Assembly: GCA_937896295.1 (NCBI GenBank)
Contig: CALBME010000035.1
Coordinates: 1-14,095 of the forward strand
Reading direction: 5' to 3'
DNA length: 14,095 nucleotides
From: an uncultured Micavibrio sp.
Lineage (GTDB): Bacteria > Pseudomonadota > Alphaproteobacteria > Micavibrionales > UBA1664
Position 1 is the stretch's first letter, and every line of letters starts with the position of its first letter. The position numbers and the translations under genes were made by a program. A model generated the notes under the pieces. It was given only the letters and a program-made list of their open reading frames with translations, was not told the origin of the DNA and did no database searches. Below, in pieces: positions 6,667 to 14,095 of this stretch.

Positions 6667-8232
6667 ATGCCGAACATTAAACAATACACCCGTCAGGTCG
6701 AACCGCAGCAACTGAACAATGTCCGCGCCGACGCCAGTTCGTTCGGTGGGGATACGACAGGGTTGCAGATGCAGGCCCGCGCCCTTCAACAGACGGCAGA
6801 CGCGGCGCAAGGGGCTTCCGATGCTGTGAACGCAGTCCACCAACGCATCCTTACGCGGGAAGATACGGTCAATCGTGTCCGTGAAGCCGATAAATTCTAT
6901 CAGGAATCCTTTGATGAGTTTAACCGCGCACAGACCGAGCAGGATTTGACCGATCCCGCCGTTGTAAAGAAATTCAATCAGGATCTGCGCGATAAAGCGT
7001 CAAAATATATCTCAGGGCATACCGGATCACCGGACAGCCGCGCCAAGCTCGAAGCGCAAATAACCGACATGACCAGCCAGTTTACCCGCCAGATGACAAG
7101 CAATGGTTTGCAGGCACAGCGCAAATTCATCATGGCCAAGGCCGCGGATCAGATCAACCTTCTGGCAAAGCAGGCCGCAGACAATCCTGGCGATATCGGT
7201 AATATCTTCAAGCAGGCTGATGCTGTGGTGCAGGATCTTTCCCCCGCACTGTATCCGGAAGATGAAATCGACATGGTTCACGCCGCGCAGGAGCAGATAT
7301 CCTTAAGCGCGCTTCAATCCTATACCGATTCCGGACGATACGAAGACGCCAAGAAGCTGATTGACGACAATCCTTTCTTTATGCAGGCGCTCAATCCGAA
7401 TGCGCAGAGAAGCATTTTAAGCACGATCCAGACAGGCATTCAGAGCCGCAATGAGGAAGTGACAAAAGTCAAGAACAAGATGTCCGCCATTAAGACGGCA
7501 GCGCAGGAACTGGGCGTGGATGTCAGCGGGCCTGCTTTGTTCTCGGCGGTCACGGGCATTGAAGATGCGCAGACGCCGGAGGCTAAACTGAACCAGTTTG
7601 CCGCAGCGGTTGGCAAAAAACCGGAAGAACTCACCCCGTCCGTGATTGCAAAAGTCGGGTTTGGCGTCGATCTGCCAGAGGCCGACCAGATCAACTACAA
7701 CAAGGAATATACACCGAATGGCGACATGACGCCTCTAGGTATTCAGGGACGCATTAAGACGCCGTTCGAGAAAGCCGCCGCGGCCAAAACATTCATGAAT
7801 AAGGTGAATGGCGCAATCGGCCAGTTCCGGAATGACGGCAATAAACAGGCGCTTTTGACGGCCATGATTACCTTCCAGAAAGCCCTTGATGAAGGCGCTG
7901 TGGTCAGAGAAGGCGATATCGTCCTGCAAAGGGAGGCGCAAAGCCTGTCAGATAGTATATCCCTGTGGGCAAAGCCGGGCCAGATTGTAGGCAATGAATT
8001 GGTCGATGAAATGGAAGCGACCATGAACAACTTCACCATGCAGGCGCTGAAATCCGCAAAAACGCAGATTGACCCCATTCTTGCCGAGGGAGACCGCCTT
8101 GGTTACAAGCGCGTCAATACGCTTCCAAAAGAAAGCTATGACGCAGTATTCGGCGGCATTCCAGACGATCCGAAAACGCAGGCCAAACCGGACAAGACCA
8201 CCATCACAGCCGATGAGTTCCTGCAGCAATGA
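6667..8232 (+). CDS. Internal virion protein, gp15-like
   Basis: This 521-residue, mostly helical protein occupies the gp15 position, whose T7 counterpart helps build the periplasmic part of the DNA-ejection channel. Residues about 1-290 are charged helical repeats with heptad-like spacing. The later part carries a recognisable phage internal-protein block with FQKALDEGAVVREGDIVL (about 403-420) and a downstream helix ending in an LGYKRVNTLP turn; the VVREGD-type motif recurs in virion proteins of many unrelated phages. It is shorter than T7 gp15 (about 747 residues). No signal peptide, membrane segment or catalytic motif is seen. The start follows the previous stop with no gap, helped by AGGGAG just upstream. 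The last four bases overlap the gp16-like gene (ATGA). Assignment is by order, size, helical content and the conserved block. Confidence 0.72.
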   Translation: MPNIKQYTRQVEPQQLNNVRADASSFGGDTTGLQMQARALQQTADAAQGASDAVNAVHQRILTREDTVNRVREADKFYQESFDEFNRAQTEQDLTDPAVVKKFNQDLRDKASKYISGHTGSPDSRAKLEAQITDMTSQFTRQMTSNGLQAQRKFIMAKAADQINLLAKQAADNPGDIGNIFKQADAVVQDLSPALYPEDEIDMVHAAQEQISLSALQSYTDSGRYEDAKKLIDDNPFFMQALNPNAQRSILSTIQTGIQSRNEEVTKVKNKMSAIKTAAQELGVDVSGPALFSAVTGIEDAQTPEAKLNQFAAAVGKKPEELTPSVIAKVGFGVDLPEADQINYNKEYTPNGDMTPLGIQGRIKTPFEKAAAAKTFMNKVNGAIGQFRNDGNKQALLTAMITFQKALDEGAVVREGDIVLQREAQSLSDSISLWAKPGQIVGNELVDEMEATMNNFTMQALKSAKTQIDPILAEGDRLGYKRVNTLPKESYDAVFGGIPDDPKTQAKPDKTTITADEFLQQ

Positions 8233-10748
8233 CGCCGGGATATTACGCGAAACTCGCACAGATAGAGAGCGGCGGCGATCCAAACGCAGCCAATCCCAAA
8301 TCTTCAGCCTCAGGGCTGTTTCAGTTCACTGCGGCTACAGCGCAACAGTACGGCCTGAAAGATCCGACAGATCCAGTGGAAGCGCGTAAAGCCGTTGAGA
8401 AATTCACCGCGGACAATGCGAAAACCCTTGAGACGAAGCTCGGCCGTACTCCGACAGAGGGAGAATTATACCTTGCCCATCAGCAGGGGGCGAAAGGTGC
8501 GCTCGATCTTTTGCAGAACCCTGACAAGCCAGCGATTGAGGTTGTTGGCGTCGATCAGGTAAAGAATAACGGCGGCAACGAAACCATGACGGCGCAGCAA
8601 TTCGCCGATAAATGGACTGGAAAGTTCGGTGATGCGCCCGTTGCCGCAACCAAACAGACATCGACTGAAACCGCGCCGGCCACTCCGGCTGCCCCTGTAG
8701 GGAAAACCATTCAGTTGCCTGACGGCCGCACAATCCAGCTAACCGGAACGGAAACGCCGGACGTTATTGCAAATATCAAGAAAAAAATCATCGAAAAATA
8801 TTCCGGAAGCATCAATGTAGACAGGCATTCTGGCGCTCCGGCGATTGTCAGGACGGCAGTAGGATCGGTTTCCAAGCCGGAAGACAGGCTTTTAACCCTC
8901 CAGCAATATTACCCCGATGCTTTTCAGTATGGTGAAGACAATTATGTGTTTTCCAACCCCGACACCGGAAAGCTGACCCTCTACAATCCAAAAGGCCTTG
9001 ATATCGGTGACGCCGCCAGCGTGGCCCGTGAAGGCGTCCAGATGGTTGGCTCAACAGTGGGTGCGGTTATCGGGGCAGGGCTTGGCCTTGCGGCGAGTGC
9101 GCCTTCTCTCGGTACTGCTGCCCCTGTAACCGTAACAGCAGGAGGTATTGCAGGCAGCGGGATCGGCGGGGCAACGGCTGGCAGTGCGTTCGACATGATG
9201 CTGAATGCATTCGGCCTGACAAAAGATACGCGAACAACACCGGAAAAGGCGCTGGATTATGCGGGGGAAGCTGCGGTATTCGCAGCGGCAGACGGGGCGG
9301 GGCGCGTCGTTATGAAGGGTGCGAAAATGGCAGGATCTGCCATTAAGACAAAAGCCAAAAGCATCATTGGCTCCAATCCAGCATCTCAGAATTTGCTTAA
9401 ACAGTTTCAATCTTTTGGCATTCAGCCGTCCGCTTCCCTGATTACAGATAATGCGGGTATGGCAAGGCTTGAGGCTGGCCTACAGCAAAGCCCGATCACC
9501 GCTGAAACAATGGTTAAACAGGCTGAAAATATTGTTCAGCAAACGAGACTCGCCGTTGATAAAACCATTTCCGAGGTAGGCACGCCGCTCTCCAAACAGG
9601 GGGCCGGGGAAGTCATCCAAAAAGCAGCTATAAACGCCGCCGAACGGTTCAATTTCAGGCAGGAAAAGCTTTATACGGACGTTTTTGACATGATCGGCGG
9701 TGACACGCCTGTTTCGGTGAACGCTGCCAACCAGCTTTTGACGGAATTAAAAACGCAAGTATCAATGGCCCCGCGGTCGCTCTCCAAAACCTTGAACCCG
9801 GCCATTAATCAGCTTGAGGCAATTGTCGCAGATGCATCGGACGGCGGCATTCCATTCAGTGCCCTTCGCAATGTTCGCACTGCCATAGGTCGCGATCTTG
9901 CGACCCCGATGCTGTCCGGTTCAACAGGCGCACAGAATGAAGCGATGAAGCGCATCTATGGGGCTTTGACGGAAGATCTTTCTGCGGCGGCATCCAGCAC
10001 AAGCGGAGAGGCGGCAAAGAGACTTGCCACAGCCGACAGGTACACGCGCATCTGGTCGAATACCGCAAAAGACACCATGCAGAAGATAGCAAATTTCGAT
10101 GCAGAGGAACGCGCCTTCACATTTGCCATGAATGGAGCGAAGGACGGTGGATCATCCTTGAACAGATTGCGCCGGAACTTCACGGAAGAAGAATGGGACA
10201 CGGTCGCTGCGTCGGTTCTGAACAAGCTTGGTGACGCAACACCAGGAATGCAGAACGCGGCAGGGGATGCCTTCTCAATCAATACTTTCCTGACCAACTG
10301 GAATCGTCTATCGCCTGAAGCGAAAACCGCCCTGTTTGGAGGCAAAAGATATGCAGCGCAAAGAGAGGCGTTGGAAAAACTAACCGGCCTGATGGATAGG
10401 ATTAAGAGCGTTTCGCGGTTCAATAATTTTTCCAATACTGCTGGCGCCATGCAAACGCAACTGCTTTTGACAGGCCTCGGTGGAGCCACTGGTTACATCT
10501 ATACGGGCAACTATACAGGCGCATTGGCTGGTGTCGGTGCGGCCCTAACACCGCGCATGGCCGCAAAACTCATCACTAATCCAAGATTTGTCGAATGGCT
10601 GGCGGAACCTCTCGCCACAAATTCCGCAGGCAAGGGCGTGTCGGCTGCTTCTCATATATCGAAACTCGCCGTGATCGCCAAGGAAGAACCGGAAATCCGG
10701 ACAGAAATCCATGAATACATGAAGAAACTGAAAGAGGATACGCGATGA
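8229..10748 (+). CDS. gp16-like ejection protein with N-terminal lytic transglycosylase
   Basis: This 839-residue protein combines peptidoglycan cutting with DNA translocation. Residues about 1-100 are a goose-type lytic transglycosylase: LAQIESGGDPNAANPKSSAS with catalytic Glu13, GLFQFTAAT (29-37) and YLAHQQGAKGALDLLQNP (81-98). A small domain with LPDGRTIQLTG (about 160-170) follows, then QYYPDAFQYGEDNYVFSNP (about 226-244). Residues about 258-330 are a Gly/Ala-rich hydrophobic stretch (VGAVIGAGLGLAASAP and GGIAGSGIGGATAGSAF) that could insert in the inner membrane. The remainder is long and helical, with another hydrophobic part near 738-778. T7 gp16 is larger (about 1318 residues) but has the same order of enzyme first, helical body after. 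The start overlaps the gp15-like stop and has no strong ribosome site, so coupling is expected. Confidence 0.88.
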   Translation: MTPGYYAKLAQIESGGDPNAANPKSSASGLFQFTAATAQQYGLKDPTDPVEARKAVEKFTADNAKTLETKLGRTPTEGELYLAHQQGAKGALDLLQNPDKPAIEVVGVDQVKNNGGNETMTAQQFADKWTGKFGDAPVAATKQTSTETAPATPAAPVGKTIQLPDGRTIQLTGTETPDVIANIKKKIIEKYSGSINVDRHSGAPAIVRTAVGSVSKPEDRLLTLQQYYPDAFQYGEDNYVFSNPDTGKLTLYNPKGLDIGDAASVAREGVQMVGSTVGAVIGAGLGLAASAPSLGTAAPVTVTAGGIAGSGIGGATAGSAFDMMLNAFGLTKDTRTTPEKALDYAGEAAVFAAADGAGRVVMKGAKMAGSAIKTKAKSIIGSNPASQNLLKQFQSFGIQPSASLITDNAGMARLEAGLQQSPITAETMVKQAENIVQQTRLAVDKTISEVGTPLSKQGAGEVIQKAAINAAERFNFRQEKLYTDVFDMIGGDTPVSVNAANQLLTELKTQVSMAPRSLSKTLNPAINQLEAIVADASDGGIPFSALRNVRTAIGRDLATPMLSGSTGAQNEAMKRIYGALTEDLSAAASSTSGEAAKRLATADRYTRIWSNTAKDTMQKIANFDAEERAFTFAMNGAKDGGSSLNRLRRNFTEEEWDTVAASVLNKLGDATPGMQNAAGDAFSINTFLTNWNRLSPEAKTALFGGKRYAAQREALEKLTGLMDRIKSVSRFNNFSNTAGAMQTQLLLTGLGGATGYIYTGNYTGALAGVGAALTPRMAAKLITNPRFVEWLAEPLATNSAGKGVSAASHISKLAVIAKEEPEIRTEIHEYMKKLKEDTR

Positions 10749-12346
10749 CGTTATCGACTACAAATAACACCGTATCTTACACAGGCGACCCTTCGACGGT
10801 CGCCTTTTCATTTCCCTATTTGTTTTACGCCAATGGAGATTTGAAAGTCACCATTGATGGGGTTTTAAGGACGCTCGATGGAGCGGGGACGTATGATTAT
10901 ACCGTTACCGGAGCCGGAAGCCCGTCAGGCGGAACGGTCACGATCAACAACGCGCCGGATGATTTAAGCGTCGTCATTCAGCGAATTGTATCTTACGACC
11001 AGCAGACGGATTTAGAGAACTTCGACGGCAATCCTGCGGACGTCACGGAAAAGCAGTTTGATCTTATCGTCATGCAGACGCAGCAGCTTGCGGAGGCAGC
11101 AACACGGGCGATCAGCGTTCCTGTCGGTTATGACGGCGAGACACCCGATGCCTTTGAACTGCTTGAAACTGTCACAGACGCGGCGGCACAAACGGCTGCA
11201 GACCGGGAACAGACGGGCCTTGATCGAATTGCTACGGCGGCAGATCGTGCGCAGACTGCCCTAGATGTAATAGCCACTGCAGCAAGCGCAAGCGCAGCCT
11301 CGGCCAGCGCTACCAATGCATTTAATTATTCTGTTCTGGCGGCGTCGACATTCACAGCGACATCAACCTCAAGCGTGTCTATCGGCACGGGATCGAAAAG
11401 CTTCACCGTCCAGACAAACAAGGGATTTCAGGCGGGCCAGCCGATCCGCGCATCAAACGGCGTCAATGTCATGGATGGAACTGTCACCTCCTATGACAAC
11501 GCAACAGGTGCGCTCGTAACATCGATGACGTCCACAAGCGGCAGTGGAACATTCACATCCTGGAATATCTCCATCATCGGCTCCCCCGGCTCAAGCGGCT
11601 CGGGTTCTGGAACTGTCACATCCTTCGCCTTTACCAATGGCAATGGCATCGCCGGGGTTGTCACTAATGCCACATCAACACCGACACTTGTTCTTGCGCT
11701 GCAAAACATTTCTCCCACGGGAATTAACTGCACCAATAACATAGTAGCTGGCGGCACAGTCACGGGCTCAAACCTGTCCGGCACAAACACGGGCGACCAG
11801 ACGACCATTACCGGAAATGCCGGGACAGCGACAAAACTTGCAACGGCAAGAAAAATCAATGGCGTCGATTTTGACGGAACCACGAATATTACAATCCCGT
11901 CTTTTGGCATCGTGAACAGTCAGACGAAAACGGACACGGCCACGAATTCCGGAGGTTCGAATACATGGGCGGATACGGGCCTTTCCATCACCATCACTCC
12001 CCAGTCATCGTCCAGCAAGTTTCTCCTCGAAACATCGGTTGGCATATCCGGCAGCGGCGGCGGTATGGGCGGCATCCGCTTCGTTCGTGACGGCTCACCG
12101 ATTGGCGTAGGGGATTCCGCTTCAAGCCGGACGCTGGCATCGGCAGTGGCGGCGATTTCATCATCTTCTATCAGTGCCGTGTCCGCTAATTATCTGGATC
12201 AGCCCGCAACTGCATCGTCCGTTACATACAAGGTGCAGTTCGCCGCCAACGTGGCAACCAGCTACGTCAACAAATCCGGCACCGATAGCAACTCAGCCGA
12301 TTTTTACAGATCTTCCTCCTTCCTCACCATCACAGAAATCTTGTAA
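10745..12346 (+). CDS. Tail fibre / receptor-binding protein
   Basis: This 533-residue protein is the likely host-binding fibre. Residues about 1-130 resemble the T7 gp17-type attachment region that docks on the tail: VSYTGDPSTVAFSFPYLFY, a GTYDYTVTGAGSPSGGTVTI strand pair and IVSYDQQTDLENFDGNPADV. An Ala-rich coiled stalk follows, with a 14-residue repeat at about 151-178. Beta-rich shaft segments contain a short Gly/Ser hinge (about 279-292) and the NTGDQTTITGNAGTATKLAT motif common in fibre shafts (about 350-369). The C-terminal part (about 405-533) resembles small jelly-roll tip domains, with SSSKFLLETSVGI, FVRDGSPIGVGD and YLDQPATASSVTYKVQF. AGAGGA at 10733-10738 supports the start, which overlaps the upstream stop. 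No C-type-lectin variable tip or chaperone domain is visible. Confidence 0.86.
   Translation: MTLSTTNNTVSYTGDPSTVAFSFPYLFYANGDLKVTIDGVLRTLDGAGTYDYTVTGAGSPSGGTVTINNAPDDLSVVIQRIVSYDQQTDLENFDGNPADVTEKQFDLIVMQTQQLAEAATRAISVPVGYDGETPDAFELLETVTDAAAQTAADREQTGLDRIATAADRAQTALDVIATAASASAASASATNAFNYSVLAASTFTATSTSSVSIGTGSKSFTVQTNKGFQAGQPIRASNGVNVMDGTVTSYDNATGALVTSMTSTSGSGTFTSWNISIIGSPGSSGSGSGTVTSFAFTNGNGIAGVVTNATSTPTLVLALQNISPTGINCTNNIVAGGTVTGSNLSGTNTGDQTTITGNAGTATKLATARKINGVDFDGTTNITIPSFGIVNSQTKTDTATNSGGSNTWADTGLSITITPQSSSSKFLLETSVGISGSGGGMGGIRFVRDGSPIGVGDSASSRTLASAVAAISSSSISAVSANYLDQPATASSVTYKVQFAANVATSYVNKSGTDSNSADFYRSSSFLTITEIL
11195..11278 (+). repeat. Tandem 14-residue (42-nt) coiled-stalk repeat in tail fibre
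   Basis: Two adjacent copies encode AADREQTGLDRIAT and AADRAQTALDVIAT, each two heptads long, differing at four of fourteen residues. A decayed third copy, AASASAASASA, follows. The DNA copies have diverged at many third positions, so the duplication is old and kept at protein level. The period fits a trimeric coiled coil linking the tail-docking domain to the shaft. Confidence 0.75.
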
Positions 12347-12358
12347 GGGAAACACGGT

Positions 12359-13888
12359 ATGCGGTTAGGTTTTAACCTCGGCCTGAATGGCGGGGGAGCG
12401 GGCGGCGCTTCTCTCCTCTCCGGAGCCGTTGAAATCTGGGCGATGGGCGACAGCATCACCAGGCAGAACATGCAGGGCAGCAAGGCGCCGGTTGGATACA
12501 TCACTGGCGTCGGCATCGCCAATCCCGGCACCGTGACGCAAGCCACAAACCTTTTAGCGAACAATGACAAAGTTTTTTATCACTCGCTGCTTGGCACTGT
12601 TGAACTCAACGACACTGTACGGCAGGTCGCGGCGGCTGGTGCCGGTGATCCTACATACACGCTCACTGACAGCCTTGCTGCGGCAACAGCTTTATCTTCA
12701 TCGTCCGGTCAGGCTTTTGCCATTGATAACGCCACGCTCGGCAACGCGCAGATCGGTTACCTGACATGGGCGAACCAGTATTTCGGGCAGCGCCTGACTT
12801 ACAAAATCAAACAGAACCGCGGCATCACTGGCGAAAAATCCACGGAAATGGTCGCAAGGAAAGAAGTGTCGTTCCCTGCAGCGATCCTTGGTGCAAAAAA
12901 GATTTTAGTCCTTCTCCCCGGCACGAACGACGCAAGCAACGGGGTATCGGCAAGCACATTTGCCGCCAATCTGGACAGCCTTATCGACTTTGCCATCAAT
13001 ACACGCGGCTTTGATTACGTCATCGTCGGTACGCCATGCCCGAAAGACGGAGATAACTCGACAGCCAAGGATTTGAAAGACGCGTATGTAGCAGGCGTCA
13101 GGGCGCGTGTTGGCGTTAATCCAAAGGTCAAGGTATGGGATTTCTATGATGACGTAACGGATCTTCCAACACGTAATTGGAAAACCGGATTTGCCCGCGC
13201 CGATCTTGTTCACCCTGCCGCATTAGGCGCTCAGGCGATGGGCGCGAAGCTGGCAGATGTTTATGCGACTATTTTAACTGCCCCGCCTGCATTCTCTGTC
13301 CCCGGCAGCAACCTCACGTCCAACCCGACCATGACAGGAACAGGCGGCACGGCGACTGGTGCCACGAACAACGGCACCGCAACCGGATATGCCGCAACAT
13401 TCGCAGGATCTGCGGCTGCTGGCGGAACAACGATGTCCAAATCTGCGGGCGGGTCGCAGTTGATTGATTTCAGCTTCGGAGCGGGGACAGGCGATAACAG
13501 CATATTCTTTTCAACCACGGTGCTTGCTGCGAGTTTAACGGACGGGCAGTTTTATCAGGCTAAGGCCGTGATGAACTTAAAGTCGTTCAGCGGAACGGGA
13601 GACTTCAGGGAAATGGCACTAACGCTTCGCAGCAATACGGCGCTTCTGTCCACGGATGGTGGCGTTGTATCTGGGACACCAAGTTCGGAAAACAACAATA
13701 ACCCTGCCACGACTGTCACCAGGCATGCGGCAATACCCGGCCAGTTCGCAACCCCTGCCATGCAGTTCAAAACTGGTATGACCGGATTAACGGTACGCGG
13801 ATCGTTCAGGTTCAATAGCACCAACGCCTTGGCGGGTCAGATTGAAATTGTGAACATAACGCTTGAGCCAGTCAGTTCGCCTTATTGA
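12359..13888 (+). CDS. SGNH/GDSL-family hydrolase, probable tail-associated polysaccharide esterase
   Basis: This 509-residue protein is an SGNH-fold esterase, likely removing acetyl or similar groups from host surface polysaccharide. Catalytic blocks are complete: GDSIT with nucleophile Ser32, a glycine in NRGITGEKS (Gly155 or Gly158), GTND with Asn190, and DLVHP with Asp282 and His285. About 120 residues separate the first two blocks, longer than in minimal enzymes, probably a lid or substrate insert. Residues about 310-509 are Gly/Ser/Thr-rich beta strands resembling a carbohydrate-binding jelly roll. The first 17 residues (MRLGFNLGLNGGGAGGA) are a short hydrophobic-then-glycine leader without a signal-peptide cleavage pattern, possibly an anchor to the virion. 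AAGGGA at about 12345-12350 supports the start. It lies directly after the fibre gene and before the holin, which supports a virion-bound role; substrate is unknown. Confidence 0.84.
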   Translation: MRLGFNLGLNGGGAGGASLLSGAVEIWAMGDSITRQNMQGSKAPVGYITGVGIANPGTVTQATNLLANNDKVFYHSLLGTVELNDTVRQVAAAGAGDPTYTLTDSLAAATALSSSSGQAFAIDNATLGNAQIGYLTWANQYFGQRLTYKIKQNRGITGEKSTEMVARKEVSFPAAILGAKKILVLLPGTNDASNGVSASTFAANLDSLIDFAINTRGFDYVIVGTPCPKDGDNSTAKDLKDAYVAGVRARVGVNPKVKVWDFYDDVTDLPTRNWKTGFARADLVHPAALGAQAMGAKLADVYATILTAPPAFSVPGSNLTSNPTMTGTGGTATGATNNGTATGYAATFAGSAAAGGTTMSKSAGGSQLIDFSFGAGTGDNSIFFSTTVLAASLTDGQFYQAKAVMNLKSFSGTGDFREMALTLRSNTALLSTDGGVVSGTPSSENNNNPATTVTRHAAIPGQFATPAMQFKTGMTGLTVRGSFRFNSTNALAGQIEIVNITLEPVSSPY

Positions 13889-13899
13889 TGGAGGTCGTC

Positions 13900-14094
13900 A
13901 TGCACAAGTCCCACGAACTTTACAACAGCGCCGTTTCTTACGGGATAGGGGTTTTTAGCTTGATTATCGCATCCTTACCCGAAATAGCGAATGTCGCTCA
14001 GAACCTCGCCATTATCTTGGGCTGCGGCGTAGTGGCCATTCGTCTGGCGCATGATGCGCTTAGATTTCTCCATTACATCAGGGACGGTAAATGA
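13900..14094 (+). CDS. Small membrane protein, probable holin
   Basis: This 64-residue protein has two hydrophobic segments, about residues 14-33 (SYGIGVFSLIIASLP) and 35-54 (NLAIILGCGVVAI), joined by a short acidic turn and ending in a basic tail (LRFLHYIRDGK). Size, two-helix topology and location after the tail genes are typical of phage holins, which open the inner membrane so that endolysin reaches the cell wall. The ATG at 13900 is chosen because GGAGG at 13890-13894 is ideally spaced before it. Earlier in-frame starts (TTG at 13885, ATG at 13888) lack such a site and overlap the SGNH stop. No family motif was recognised, so a different small membrane protein, such as a spanin component, remains possible. 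Confidence 0.65.
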   Translation: MHKSHELYNSAVSYGIGVFSLIIASLPEIANVAQNLAIILGCGVVAIRLAHDALRFLHYIRDGK

Positions 14095-14095
14095 A
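14091..14095 (+). CDS. Possible start of next gene, cut by window edge
   Basis: An ATG at 14091-14093 overlaps the holin stop (ATGA) and is preceded by CAGGGA at 14079-14084, a well-spaced ribosome site. The same overlap style is used several times upstream. A lysis gene such as an endolysin would be expected here, but only five bases are visible, so the product cannot be named. Confidence 0.35.

Noticed and set aside
8781..8787. A7 run as a possible frameshift site in the gp16-like gene
   Set aside because: The run is read AAA AAA A, not in the phase of a classical -1 slippery site, and the zero frame continues through a recognisable protein.
9956..10489. 177-residue open frame on the minus strand
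   Set aside because: It lies wholly inside the gp16-like gene, lacks domain character, and fits an antisense shadow of Ala/Ser-rich coding sequence.
10745..13888. Diversity-generating retroelement target, as in phage BPP-1
   Set aside because: No reverse transcriptase, template repeat or C-type-lectin variable tip is visible; the fibre end looks like a jelly-roll tip and has no matching repeat in the window.
13885..13899. Upstream TTG/ATG starts for the holin as a dual-start lysis timer
   Set aside because: The GGAGG site serves only the ATG at 13900, and the extra residues are acidic or neutral rather than the added positive charge seen in lambda-type dual starts.

Overview
The window is a continuous late-gene block from a tailed phage or prophage with a podovirus-type (short-tailed) virion. 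Every credible gene is on the + strand. They are tightly packed: five junctions between adjacent genes overlap by 1-8 nt and most others are short. No host housekeeping gene, tRNA, rRNA, integrase, insertion sequence, CRISPR array or attachment site is visible, so integrated prophage and free phage cannot be told apart here. The host should be Gram-negative, because the window encodes a T7-like ejection apparatus with its own lytic transglycosylase. Codon and protein style suggest a member of the Pseudomonadota, possibly an alphaproteobacterium, but this is only a guess.

Layout: (1) Head genes, 1-2750: the C-terminal end of the portal protein, a small Bbp19-like protein, the scaffold protein, a 124-nt structured non-coding leader, the major capsid protein and a probable capsid cement protein. 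A strong intrinsic terminator closes this part. (2) Tail tube genes, 2797-5705: a gp11-like adaptor (tail tubular protein A) and a gp12-like nozzle (tail tubular protein B) carrying an inserted E1-FCCH-like domain. (3) Ejection proteins, 5702-10748: a gp13-like GNAT-fold protein, a gp14-like and a gp15-like internal virion protein, and a large gp16-like protein with an N-terminal lytic transglycosylase and a glycine-rich hydrophobic segment. (4) Host recognition, 10745-13888: a tail fibre with a T7 gp17-like N-terminus and a separate SGNH hydrolase with a beta-rich C-terminal domain. (5) Lysis, from about 13900: a small two-helix membrane protein, probably a holin, and the first bases of another gene.

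How the genes work together: portal, scaffold and capsid proteins build the procapsid. Adaptor and nozzle close the portal and form the short tail. The internal proteins are packaged in the head and then ejected to digest peptidoglycan and form a channel across the envelope. The fibre and SGNH enzyme bind and probably de-esterify surface polysaccharide, and the holin starts lysis. The combination of BPP-1-like head genes with T7-like tail and ejection genes is a known podovirus arrangement. I see no wholly new system. The best leads are the structured leader before the capsid gene, the terminator inside the late block, a patch of foreign-looking codon use in the nozzle gene, and the fibre/SGNH receptor cassette.
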